64,000 bases of DNA from Limnephilus marmoratus. Lineage: Eukaryota; Arthropoda; Insecta; Trichoptera; Limnephilidae. Every line of letters starts with the position of its first letter. Positions within the stretch are counted from its first letter, which is position 1. The translations under genes were made by a program, and so were the position numbers. The stretch covers positions 48,781,117 to 48,845,116 of the forward strand of contig OU862912.1 in assembly GCA_917880885.1 (NCBI GenBank). Direction: 5' to 3'. Below the pieces are notes generated by a model. The model searched no databases. It was given only the letters and a program-made list of their open reading frames with translations, and was not told where the DNA came from. Positions 33,150 to 42,599 of the stretch are shown piece by piece.

Positions 33150-33880
33150 AATACCCAACATATGTCACGAGGTTCCATTGACATGACCTTTTGCGTAACA
33201 GGTACCGTTTGATAACATTGGGTAGCGCGTAGGCCAACAGCGAATAGAAGATGTAACCGATAAGTTAATGAATGGGATATTTACCTTTCACGGGTTTACC
33301 ATGCGCCTTCCCACTGCATATTCTCCAAACAGGATAGCGTTTCACACTTCGCGGACCGGCGGATAAATTCGCTAGAAAATGCTATAGATGGAGGACTGTC
33401 GTCCCGACGTTTACCCGTCCAGCTGTTGTCAACGCGACTGAGCTGAGCCAACTCAGGACCTGCGCACTTAAGGGCTATCGATTTTCCGCTCGAGCCGAAA
33501 GGATGCGCCAGACCGAGCAATGAAATCCATCACTCTGGGAGGTATACGATCGTACGGACATTGTTTTCTAGCGTGAATTTTCGCTTATCTCTGATTGTGA
33601 TAATCGGATTGAGAAACAAGGTGACACGAGAAGGCTTTGTTAAGTGGTAATGGTAAGTGCGGCCTTCGCGAATCACCCCTTCCTCCCCCCAATTTGGGTG
33701 GCTTACCTCAGCCCCGCTTGTGAATCTTCCAATCTACCCCTCACGCGAGATCTCACGTCCAGCCTGAAAATGGAGATTAAGTGTATTGCGAAGGAGTTGC
33801 CCAAGTTTGTTTGTTTTCTACGTACTACGTGTGTCCTAGATACGAGGTCACCCGAGATGTAGATACACACAGATTAGATT
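33150..33880. other. GC- and CpG-richer island, possible host promoter or first exon
   Basis: Stands out from its AT-rich neighbours by many CpGs (GGACCGGCGG, GTCGTCCCGACG, CAACGCGACTG). It is the least repeat-like part of the window. A minus-strand frame (33520-33296) includes LAHPFGSSGKSIALK and ends near CCCGTGAAAG|GTAAAT, a donor-like site. On the plus strand GGTAATGGTAAGTG also looks donor-like. No protein family is recognised. A CpG-rich promoter is the more cautious guess. Confidence 0.25.
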
Positions 33881-34082
33881 TAGTGGTAATAATCAACATT
33901 AAATTCCTCCATGTATTCAAATCTTGAACGCGTTATAAATTTTTGTTATTATTTGTAATTGATTAACTAATGTTTAATATAAGATTTTTATGCATAGCAG
34001 AAAGGATAACAATTATTATAAGTAATAATTATTAGCCTGAAACACTCATTTACATTGAAAAAATCTCCCGAGAAAAGATACA

Positions 34083-34155
34083 TGCCGCCGACGGGACTCG
34101 AACCCGCGTCCTTCTGATTTCCGGTCAACTGCTCTGTCCTCTGAGCTACGTCAGC
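34083..34155 (-). tRNA. tRNA-like module, left arm
   Basis: 73 bases on the minus strand. Acceptor GCTGACG/CGGCGGC pairs 6 of 7, D-arm GCTC..GAGC, T-arm GCGGG-TTCGAGT-CCCGT. The anticodon loop CCGGAAA gives GGA at positions 34-36 but has C at position 33, and its stem has one mismatch. A serine tRNA would need a long variable arm, which is absent. It has good internal promoter boxes, but a functional tRNA is doubtful. Confidence 0.5.
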
Positions 34156-34603
34156 TTATCTCCTACCCGCCAAATAATTAAATATATATTAATGTGTCAT
34201 TCAACAATTACTTCTTATTACATTTTTCCACCTGCAAAGAACCAACTATATTTTATATGGGAAAGGCATTGTAAGTGCTAAATCTCCCACTAGGTGGCGT
34301 CGAGAAAAATTATGTGTACATTTTTTAGTGAAATACTTTAACTTATCAAATATTAATTATTATTTTTAATTGATAAACTAATGCTTAAGACAAGATTTTT
34401 ATGCATAGCACAAAGGGTAATAATTATAAGTTTGAAACACTCATCTACATTGAAAAAAATCTCCTGAGAAAAGATACATGCCACCGGCGGCATACCATAC
34501 AAAATAAAGTTGATTGTTTGCAGGTGGAAAAATGTAATAAGCAGTAGGTAATTGTTGAACGAAACACTAGTTTATATTGAATTATTTGGCGGGTAGGAGA
34601 TAA

Positions 34604-34676
34604 GCCGATGTAGCTCAGTGGACAGAGCAGTTGACCGGAAATCAGAAGGACGCGGGTTTGAGTCCCGTCGGAGGCA
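34604..34676 (+). tRNA. tRNA-like module, right arm
   Basis: Mirror copy of the left module (GATGTAGCTCAGTGGACAGA start, GGGTTTGAGTCCC T-arm). The acceptor stem is weaker (GCCGATG/CGGAGGC), so this copy has drifted more. Confidence 0.5.
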
Positions 34677-34753
34677 TGTATCTTTTCTCGGGAGATTTTT
34701 TCAATGTAGATGAGTGTTTCAGGCTAATAATTATTACTTATAATAATTGTTAT

Positions 34754-35916
34754 AAAACTTTGTTACCAATTTTCAGAAAATATTACAAAACAGTTTACAT
34801 GAAAAATAAAGTCAACGCCTACCAAAACTTTCACATGACGTCCTCATTGATTTTGTCTAGTCCCATTTGTTTTCATGGTAGGCACATAGCTTAGGCGTAG
34901 CCAAATTTACATTGAACCAAATTTATTTAACCCTAAAATTACTAAATTTTAGAATTAAACGATACCGTTTTTTGGAGACACCCACAAAAATGTGTTCAAA
35001 TAATTTGAGGATTCCAAAGCGTTACGACTTTTCTGTTTGTTGCATTCATAGATGAGGAAATAAAGTTTTGCTTTTAGTGTGTAACTCAAAAACGCTGATT
35101 TCGGAGTTATCTAGTTGTAGGAATTACCCCATGATATAATATATAATAGCAGAGGTCGGGGGTCAAAAATTTTGGTCTTAAATCAAAGATGATCTTGATG
35201 AAGAAAGCTGTTCCAACCTTATAAAAAAATTCTAGCATTTTATTGCCATTTTGCGAACGAGAGAGATCACCGTTCAAAAGTTTTCACCTCTTTGTGCCAT
35301 CACATATTATCATGGTACATTTTTAGATTTTCACGGCCAAAAGTATTTTCGTTATTTGTTTATGGGGTGTTATGTCGTGTTGCGCTACCTCCTTCTTTAG
35401 CCAATGTTTCGGACAGCGTTGCAATGTCCATCATCAGATTAATAACGAACATATTATCATGCATAGATAAGTTTTCATATTCACCTTGTCGATTTATGGG
35501 TCTTGCAACTCTGCTACGATTCTATGCGACAAGTTTAGAAAGTGTGGTTTTTCAAGTGTCATAATTTTAAATATTTCAATATATTTATTTAAACTGGGTT
35601 TTTACAGATGATCTCACTTACGTGAGAACGACCCTGTCATAAAAACTCGATTAATATTCAAATGGATATACATACATAAAACTATAAAATTATAAAAAAC
35701 TCTTTCAAATGAAAAATTTAACAAAGAGATCCAAGAGCCACGAAGAGAGAAACGAGTAATAAATATTAATAGCTGAGGACATTGTTTTTAATGCGTTTTA
35801 ACTATCGACGAAAGTCTACTTGTATACTTGCATATACTTGCATAGGTATATATTGTAAACTTGCATACTATATCTTATTAAATAGTCGACACATTTTGGT
35901 TAGGGAGCTCAAATAG
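34754..35916. other. Unassigned; possible Penelope-like terminal remnant
   Basis: GCCAATGTTTCGGACAGCGT and TGTCCATCATCAG (35399-35436) resemble Penelope-like terminal sequences. No attached coding region. The rest is AT-rich. Confidence 0.3.
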
Positions 35917-35944
35917 GCGATTCAATTCGATTCGATTCGATTCG
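35917..35944 (+). repeat. GATTC pentanucleotide microsatellite
   Basis: GATTCAATTCGATTCGATTC followed by GATTCG: about five units with one variant. Confidence 0.8.
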
Positions 35945-35984
35945 TTGGCATTGAATATAAAATTTAAGAACACTTGTTTTAAGT

Positions 35985-36992
35985 TCGCTCCGCACAGGGG
36001 ACCCTGAGGAAAACAATTTCCCTTTCCATCTTTGAGGATGCTGTGTGGGGGGTATTTTAAGGTAAATGAAGTAGGATGCTGTGAGGAGGGTCTTTTTAGG
36101 AGAAAAAATTCTGGGAAGGAAAAAGATATGAGGGGTGGATAGGAATCTGGGAGTCAGTCTTCTAGGAGTGACGGGCGCAGAGTCACGTGGGGTAACCGTA
36201 CGCAGAGTGTAAGTGTTCGCAATGATGTTTCCGAGGTGGTCGTGCCTGTTTCGCGCCCGCACGTTCCTTAATTCAGTACTGTTTTGGGTCGCGTTGAAGC
36301 AGGATGTGAGTACAGTCAATCCCAATTTGAAAATAAAAATTGGTAGGTAAATTACTGTTTTCGTGCTTTTTCTTAAATTTTGTCATCTGCTATCGACATG
36401 TTTGCTTACCAATGTGTGCTATTGTGTAACCAACTGAGTCAGAGCGATGTGGTCTATGGTAATTTTTGGTAAAATATTGTTAGTTACACGGGTGCAAAGT
36501 GATAATTCTATTAAAGATAACCACTAATCTGATTTGAACACTTCTCTACGGTATGCGAATACTTACCCCGCATGTGGGGTAAGTGTTCGTAATCGACATG
36601 CGTGTAAACATTTTTATGTAACTTTTTGATTTACGAACTACATAAGGTTTTTATGTTTATTTGAGATGCCTTAATGATCAATCATATCAATAAACAAAAC
36701 AAAATTGCAAAATACCAAAAGCGTTTTAATACAAAAATCCCAATGTAAAAACTGCGTACGGTTACCCCACGTGACTCTATGAATCCATCCCTCTCATTGC
36801 AGTGCAAGCCGATGGATCGAGTGAGTCCTGTTGGAGAAATCAAAAGGTCTCCCTCAGATAGTCTCTCCCGATCCGGCCCGCCACGCAACAGGTGGGTAAA
36901 TGCATTCACCGCCAAGACCTAGGCAAACCTCACCCCATGAACCTGGGCTCCCCAGCTAAATCATCAAATGTAGGGAATCATTTGGGGTGACA
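35985..36992 (-). mobile_element. SINE-B copy interrupted by a mariner-type MITE
   Basis: The 3' portion (tail at 35999-36023, damaged, to 36179) and the 5' portion (36778-36992) of one minus-strand SINE-B resume exactly across the MITE at 36180-36777: the family reads GACG.ACG|TATGAATCCATCC. A short duplication near 36033-36096 repeats GGATGCTGTG and a GAGGGT-like stretch. The 5' side is cut at 36992, where the next TIR element begins. Confidence 0.8.
36180..36777. mobile_element. 598-bp Tc1/mariner-type MITE
   Basis: 26-bp perfect TIRs beginning GAGTCACGTGGGGTAACC at both ends (right end reverse complement). It is flanked by CA (36178-36179, read as mutated TA) and TA (36778-36779); the intact SINE-B sequence has a single TA there. 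No transposase frame remains. GTAAGTGTTCG occurs twice inside (36207 and 36578). Confidence 0.8.
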
Positions 36993-36996
36993 TATA

Positions 36997-37604
36997 CAGG
37001 GTGTTAAGGGACGTACTTGACTTACTTTAATCAGTGATTCCTGACATTATTTGGAGTAAAAGATGTAAATGAAATTTTGGTCTCCGGTGACATTTTCTAT
37101 GTTTTTTTTTATTTATTTTTTCTACAAAAACATTAAAAAATGATAGGTGATGGACAGTTGGAGGTAGGGTGAGGGGTTGATGAAGAATTTTTTTTTTGTT
37201 TGAATTTGAAGAAAAAAAATTTGACGGGACGTTAAGGGACGTACTTGACTTACTTTAACCAGTGATTCCTGACATTATTTGGAGTAAAAAAAGTAAATGA
37301 AATTTTGGTCTCCGGTGACTTTTTTTAACGACTTTTATTTTTTTCAATATTTTTTTCTTCAAATTCACACAATAATAAATTTCTTCCGCATGTCGTCACT
37401 GGTCACTCAACCGAGCAACCGACCAACCCCTCATCCCGCCTCCAACTGTCCATCACCAATCTTTTTTTATGTTTTTGTAGAAAAAATAAATAAAAAAAAC
37501 ATAAAAATTGTCACCGGAGACCAAAATTTCATTTACATTTTTTACTTCAAATAATGTCAGGAATCACTGGTTAAAGTAAGTCAAGTACGTCCCTTAACAC
37601 CCTG
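36997..37604. mobile_element. Palindromic TIR element with third internal end copy
   Basis: The ends CAGGGTGTTAAGGGACGTAC (36997) and its complement (to 37604) open TIRs of about 185 bases. TATA flanks both sides (36993-36996 and 37605-37608), so the duplication is TA or TATA. In the centre, 37231-37335 repeats the first ~100 bases of the left TIR in direct orientation. The element is non-coding and would fold into a long hairpin if transcribed. Superfamily not assigned. Confidence 0.8.
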
Positions 37605-37614
37605 TATATAAATA

Positions 37615-38100
37615 TTTTTTTTACATTAACTCCACACAGGAGGCCCTGAGGAAAATAATTTCCCTTATTAAAATTACGAAGGATACGACTCATGTTGTAG
37701 GAAGGAGGAGCAAATCATTCCACAGCCGAGCTGTTGAACACAAGAACGAGTCGAAGAAGCGATCCGTTCTCATGTGACAAATGTCAACCGTGTACAAATG
37801 TTGGGCACGTGTTTGGCGTGTTTCCCGACTATGCACCGGTGCCGAAGGGATCAATGACGCTAGTTCCTCGGAGCATCTTCCATTGTAATACCGGTAGAAC
37901 AAGGATAGCATTCCCACCCGACGCATGTGCTTTAAAGATTGCAATCCGTCTGTGAAGATGGGAGAATCTATCAAATGGACCGCCCGTTTCTGTATAGAGT
38001 CGAGGGTATTTTTCAGGTATTTTGGAGCTCCAGACCAGAGGTGGCTGCCAAATTCATCCGTGGGGCGCACTTTTGATTTGTACAAGGTTAGCAGTTGTGT
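37615..38100 (-). mobile_element. LINE-J 3' fragment with damaged tail
   Basis: Tail hairpin first arm GGCCCTGAGGAAAATAATTT at 37641, but its second arm and the last ~25 codons are replaced by a short unrelated sequence near 37667-37688. Coding region 37690-38085 follows. Confidence 0.85.
37690..38085 (-). pseudogene. C-terminal region of LINE-J reverse transcriptase ORF
   Basis: 131 residues: YKSKVRPTDEFGSHLWSGAP, VQ/IQKRAVHLIDSPIF, LKHMRRVGMLSLFYRYYNGR and TDRFFDSFLCSTARLWNDL. It matches 12606-13091 closely but ends early because of the damaged 3' portion. RT motifs are absent (5' truncation). Confidence 0.85.
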
Positions 38101-39009
38101 ACAATTACATATGGAAGAGTTATTCTATAAATGGTTTTCAGGGCGGCGGTACCCATTCCCGCCTCTCAAATTATATTCAAATGAAACAAGCTATGGTCTT
38201 AAGCGATGGGTATTAGGAATATTTATTTATTATTATAATAATATAGCATCAGACGACCGTGAATTATTTTATATAAACATAGTACCTAGATCTTAATTTA
38301 TTAATCTTGTCGCACGTCGTATGATGGTCATGTACACCACATTTGAAAGATAAAAGTCTTAGCATTTTTTTAATCGATTCTACGATGTTTCGTATTAGCA
38401 GTAATGTGGGTCCCAAATAGTGCTTTCATATTCAAGTTTACTTCTAATTGGCATTGTAGAGGGTTAGAATTTACTGAGGGTCCTTGAACGGTTTACATTT
38501 ATGTGATTTGCTCTTAATATCGTTAAAGTGTACATCAAATATGAAAGTAGAATTGTAAAATTGTATTTAATTATTAAAACGGTATTGCTTTCGTGTTCGC
38601 AGTTCTTATTCGATAATGTGGAAAATGGATTGCATACATAATGTGAACATTGAGTAATGGAGTCACCAGGGAAGAGGGACGGAATGAACAGTATGAACAT
38701 CCCCCGGATGAATAATGTGGAGCATTTCTTAATTATATGGAAATCGGTCGCCGGAGCAGCGGAATGGAATTTACCAAGGAAACTTTATAAAAGTTCATTC
38801 CACACAGCGTGCGATGCCATAATCAAATAACGTGAATATTTTGTCTAGTTTTTACATTTTAAGAAATACCTTTCTTGTTTTTACGCTTAAAGAACTTCAT
38901 CTATGTAAATGTCTTTATTAGATTTTTAACAATGTTTTATTAGGGCAACATTAAAAAAACACATTCATTATTTAACTCAATACGAAATGTTTCTGTAGAC
39001 ATTAAAAAT
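38101..39009. other. Unassigned AT-rich sequence
   Basis: No TIRs or coding motifs found. TTTATTTATTATTATAATAA near 38221 is simple A/T repeat. Confidence 0.4.
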
Positions 39010-39235
39010 TAGAGATGCCACGAATATTCGGCTGCTATTCGGTATTCGGCCTATTCGGCTACTTTTTTTAACTATTCGGTATTCGGCCGAATACCATATC
39101 CAAATCATGAAATAAAACGCCCAATATTACTCACAAAAAATATATTTTTTATCAAAAAATCAGCATATTTAATAATTAAAATCTATCAGTGTTAAGTTAG
39201 ATATTATGAATGAAAACTTTTTTTTCGACATTTAT

Positions 39236-40247
39236 TGATAAAAAAAACAATTGCGCTTTTCATCATAAATTATACCTGCTATAAGCCACTCACTGTATAC
39301 ACTGCTCCGGGAGATTATAAATAAATCATAGCAAATTCTGCTAGGCTTGGATACTGTTTTGCGTTGGCTGACCACCAGTACCGGATTATCCCTAAGGCAG
39401 AGTAGGCAACTGCCTAGGGGCCCCGCACCGGCTAGGGGCCCCGCGTCCCGAGAAAAAATGACTTGCTTCAATTAGTGAGCAACGAAGTTTCGGAAAAAGT
39501 CAGCTTTCAAGATGTTTTAATTTTTTTATTAGGAACATTTACAGGTTAATAACATTAGGTACACGCATTAAAGAAAACAACAAATTATAATAATTAGGTT
39601 ACATTTGCTCTTATTTGACAGACTCTAAGTCAGAGGGAGTTTTTTTTTCGATTTTTTTTATTTTTGGCATCATTTTGAAGTGAAAAACGCGATTTTTGTT
39701 AAAAAATTTCGGTGAATTTGTTATTATAAAATGGTAAAAAAACTCCCTCTGACTACCCGTTGATTTATGTATAGAAATAGTGTACAAAATTTCAAAAACA
39801 TCGGTCAAGTCAAGTCAAGATTTTGAGTTATCATGTCCACGAACTTCAGAAATATTATTTTCGAGAAAACCGATTTAAAATTTTTTATACTCAAAATGCA
39901 CTCGAATCGAGCATGAGGGCCGGTCGCTTGAAACGCTGTATCTTCGTTAGTTTTGCTTAGATTTACTTGAAATTTACAATACTCAATATACTGACATGTT
40001 GTATATTCAGAAAAAAATTTTAAAAAAAGTTTTAAAACCTTACCCCCCCTGGAACAAAGAGGCGTTTGGAGGCCCCTCCCCCCCCCCCCCCCCCCCCCCG
40101 CCCACCCCCCCCCCCCCCCCCCCCCCTCCCCACCCCCCGTTAGTCCGCCATTAGTCAAGGGGCCCCGAGAAGTGCACTGCCTAGGGGCCCCGATATGGTT
40201 AATCCGGCCCTGCTGACCACCATTTGTAAGGGTCTGCTATCCGATGT
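39236..40247 (-). pseudogene. hAT transposase C-terminal (hATC) remnant, split by insertion
   Basis: Read on the minus strand across the inner element (40247-40213, then 39375-39236): ADPYKWWSANAKQYPSLAEF, AMIYL, a stop, SPGAVYTVSGL and, shifted, AGIIYDEKRN. The W...YP.LA..A..YL..P order and the IYDEKRN block are the hATC dimerisation signature. One nonsense change and at least one frameshift are present even without the insertion. The usual SERLFS stretch is eroded. Confidence 0.75.
39376..40212. mobile_element. hAT-type element (inner), non-autonomous
   Basis: Ends CAGTACCGGATTATCC and GGTTAATCCGGCCCTG with perfect 8-bp target duplication CTGACCAC (39368-39375 and 40213-40220). Subterminal AACTGCCTAGGGGCCCCG occurs at both ends in inverted form. 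Inside, GTCAGAGGGAGTTTTTTTT (39629) and its complement (to 39753) form another inverted pair, and a C run of more than 40 bases lies at 40075-40136. A shorter sister is at 53511-54079. No transposase is left. Confidence 0.88.
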
Positions 40248-40689
40248 AGGCCAACAGTTTTCATGTATTTTTTAAGACATACACATTACAAGTTTCAATG
40301 TATATTTTAAGATATACACGATATAAGCAACACAGTTTGGTGTAACAATCAACAAATAATGCGTGTTGCACGACATACCCGCAAATGAAACAAATACGCC
40401 CATGGCGTGTTACCGCACGTACTTCAACGATGCAGGTCGGAACCTGTCACCCGCGAAATGTACTAAATGTCACCGAATATTCGGTCGCCGAATATTCGTC
40501 GCTTCGGCCGAGAGCCTAGCCGAATATTCGGTATTCGGTATTTGGCAAAATCACTATTCGTGGCATCTCTATTAAAAATGATGATGTTGGTATCACAGCC
40601 AGAGTTGACATGAACACAGCACTTGCTTAGATGCATTGCTTGCTTACTTGCATGCAGCATACTTAAACTTGCGATTTTTTTAAAGTTAT

Positions 40690-41488
40690 ATTAAAATTCA
40701 AATAAAAACTTACTAAAAATCTGTGAGGAATACGCAAATAACCACAACATGATGTACAACCCCAAGAAAACGGAGCTAATTGCATTCCACCATGGAAAAA
40801 ATCCCGAGAAGATGCTCCCCGTACAACTTAACGAGGAAACCATAAGCACATCCACGAATGTAAAATACTTGGGGCACATCATCACTGAAGACCTCTCGGA
40901 TGATGGTGATATTGAACGACAGAGGAGAAGTATCAGTGTTTTGCCAAATATGATTGCCCGAAGATTCTTCCGATGCAACAATAATGTAAAAAAAACATTA
41001 TTTAATGCATTCTGCACTAGCCTGTATACATGTGAAACATGGTGTCAATACCGAGTAAGCTCAATGGAACGTCTCCGGATCCAATATAATGATGCGTGCA
41101 GAATCATATTTGGATTCAGAAGGTATAGCAGCGCGTCAACAATGTTCACAGAATTAGGACTCCATGGATTCGCCAGTCTGATGAGACACCGGGTCACTGG
41201 AGCCAGGATGCGGCTAATGGCCTCCGACAACACGTTGGTGACCGCAGCCTTCCAGCACCAAGCTCCACTCCTGAGTGAGCGATGGGCCCGAGCGCACTCA
41301 AGATCACGCCCTGCATAATAATTGATTATTTATTTTTGTTATTATTAATTTTTATTAGTATTATTTTTTTATTTATGTTCTTATTTCTTTACTGTGTAAA
41401 TATATAAATATGTATAACTATATGGGACGTGTGGGATTGCACTATCCTCCCCACATCCTGGAATAAAGATTATTATTATTATTATATT
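40690..41488 (+). mobile_element. 5'-truncated LINE with ATT-repeat tail
   Basis: The coding part runs from about 40695 (LLKICEEYANNHN upstream of the first ATG, same frame) to the stop at 41318. The 3' UTR includes CACTATCCTCCCCACATCCT and ends AATAAAGATTATTATTATTA (41462-41488), a microsatellite tail. The left end lies near 40690, shortly after the outer hAT. Confidence 0.8.
40749..41318 (+). pseudogene. RT thumb and C-terminal region of a CR1/RTE-like LINE
   Basis: 189 residues from the first ATG, though the true frame starts upstream. MMYNPKKTELIAF is the end of the RT palm, VKYLGHIITEDLSDDGDIER the primer-grip region, and FNAFCTSLYTCETWCQYR plus MERLRIQYNDACRIIFGFRR the post-RT block typical of CR1/Rex-like or RTE-like LINEs. 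The catalytic loop is missing through 5' truncation. No stop interrupts the remaining frame, so the insertion is not very old. Confidence 0.8.
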
Positions 41489-42047
41489 AAAAATAACACA
41501 ATTTAAAACTTTTTGATCAATTGTAAAATCTTTTTGAATGTTTAAATTCAAAAAAATTTCCCAAGTAGTGCTGTTTCTCGGTGACGTTTGGCAAGGACAT
41601 ATAAGAGAGTATTGTTTGGGTCAACTCTAATTGCGCGACCTTTACTAAGTACCGTATAAATTATTGAGAATCTTTTAGGGTGGCTTCAAGCTTGCAGATC
41701 CGAGGGGTTCATAGAAAAATTTGTATTAGTACTTTTATCAACACCACCTACAAAAGTCATTTATAATATTTTCTTATAACGTGAATACCGCATCGCATAA
41801 CAACAAGCGTGTCCAACCCGCGGCCCAAAACTCACATAACAAAAGCTTACATTAATATAATGGAAGCTTACAAAACAAAAAGCTTACGAAGCTCTAATTA
41901 CATAAAAGAATTAAATTTATGGTTGAATGATTCAGATGTTGAAACGCTTTTCAAAAGAGAACAAGACACGTTTAAATAAAAAGGTTACGGTCGCAACCGG
42001 GGCGCGTATTTACAATCCCTACCGCGTTTCAGTCGCTTTAAATTTTC
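41489..42047. other. Unassigned sequence
   Basis: No motif recognised. A purine-rich stretch surrounds 41860-41990. Confidence 0.4.
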
Positions 42048-42335
42048 AATATCAAAATTTAAATATTTGGAAATAAAATTATTAATTTCTAATAGACACA
42101 TTGGAAAGATTATTTTATCTAGATTTTAGAACAATTTTTGTTTTTGCAAAGTGATAAAAAATTATCAATATAGAGGTGTATTTACAATATATGGGAATAA
42201 TATTAAAATTGAAATATTTAGAAGTAAAATTATTAATTTCTTATATGCACATCAGAAAGATTATTTTATCTGGATTTTAGAACAATTTTTTTTTTTGCAG
42301 TGTGATAAAAAATAACCAATATAGAGGTATATTTA
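42048..42335. repeat. Two-copy tandem duplication, period about 150 bases
   Basis: AAAGATTATTTTATCT.GATTTTAGAACAATTTTT occurs at about 42106 and 42256, followed both times by TTTTTGCA, GTGATAAAAAAT.A.CAATATAGAGGT. The units are AT-rich and diverged by roughly one base in ten. Confidence 0.75.
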
Positions 42336-42375
42336 AAATGAAAATTGTCGTTACCGCGACTGAATCGGTATAGGT

Positions 42376-42446
42376 TTTGTAAATACGTAACCGGGGCTCA
42401 AACCCAAGATCTCGTCTTACTACTGAGACAAGCGCCTCGACCAACT
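42376..42446 (-). tRNA. tRNA-like sequence, minus strand
   Basis: Minus strand: TGAGTTGGTCGAGGCGCTTG, then TCTCAGTAGTAAGACGAGAT, then CTTGGGTTTGAGCCCCGG, giving A-box, long-arm-like spacer and T-arm. It is the inverted partner of 42523-42590. Confidence 0.45.
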
Positions 42447-42522
42447 CAACCATTATATTACTATTTTTATTTTTTTATTATTTATACTATTTTTTCTAGA
42501 CTATTTTTTCCCATTTCACATC

Positions 42523-42590
42523 AATGGCCGAGTTGGTTGTGGCGCTTGTCCCAGTAAGACTAGAGATCCTGGATTCGAGTCTCAGTTGTT
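42523..42590 (+). tRNA. tRNA-like sequence, plus strand
   Basis: GGCCGAGTTGGTTGTGGCGC, TTGTCCCAGTAAGACTAGAG and CCTGGATTCGAGTCTCAG. The layout recalls a tRNA with a long arm, but the stems are not clean. A pyrimidine-rich tail follows, as behind the tRNA-like sequence at 17139, so both may be SINE heads. Confidence 0.45.
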
Positions 42591-42599
42591 AACGTTACC

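Larger units (their letters stand above)
34006..34753. repeat. Long inverted repeat with a tRNA-like module in each arm
   Basis: Left arm 34006-34261 and right arm about 34494-34753 are near-perfect reverse complements, starting from ATAACAATTATTATAAGTAA. The spacer (34262-34493) holds a third, direct, partial copy of the left part (GATTTTTATGCATAGCA at 33983 and 34396) that breaks off within the tRNA T-arm before the inverted arm starts. The left unit extends upstream to about 33945. Confidence 0.85.
39010..40571 (-). mobile_element. hAT transposon (outer), decayed, split by a second hAT
   Basis: TIRs TAGAGATGCCACGAATA and TATTCGTGGCATCTCTA, with perfect 8-bp target duplication TTAAAAAT (39002-39009 and 40572-40579). 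Subterminal TATTCGG/CCGAATA repeats are dense at both ends. Without the inner element it would be about 717 bases. A remnant of the hAT dimerisation domain shows that the original element coded for transposase on the minus strand. Confidence 0.88.

Noticed and set aside
33644..33862. Plus-strand 72-codon frame as a host gene
   Set aside because: No motif, and its context (GC-rich island with a donor-like site) supports at most a promoter or exon; kept only as a weak island feature.
34083..34155. Functional tRNA-Ser(GGA)
   Set aside because: No long variable arm, C instead of T at position 33, a mismatch in the anticodon stem, and it sits in a mirrored repeat.
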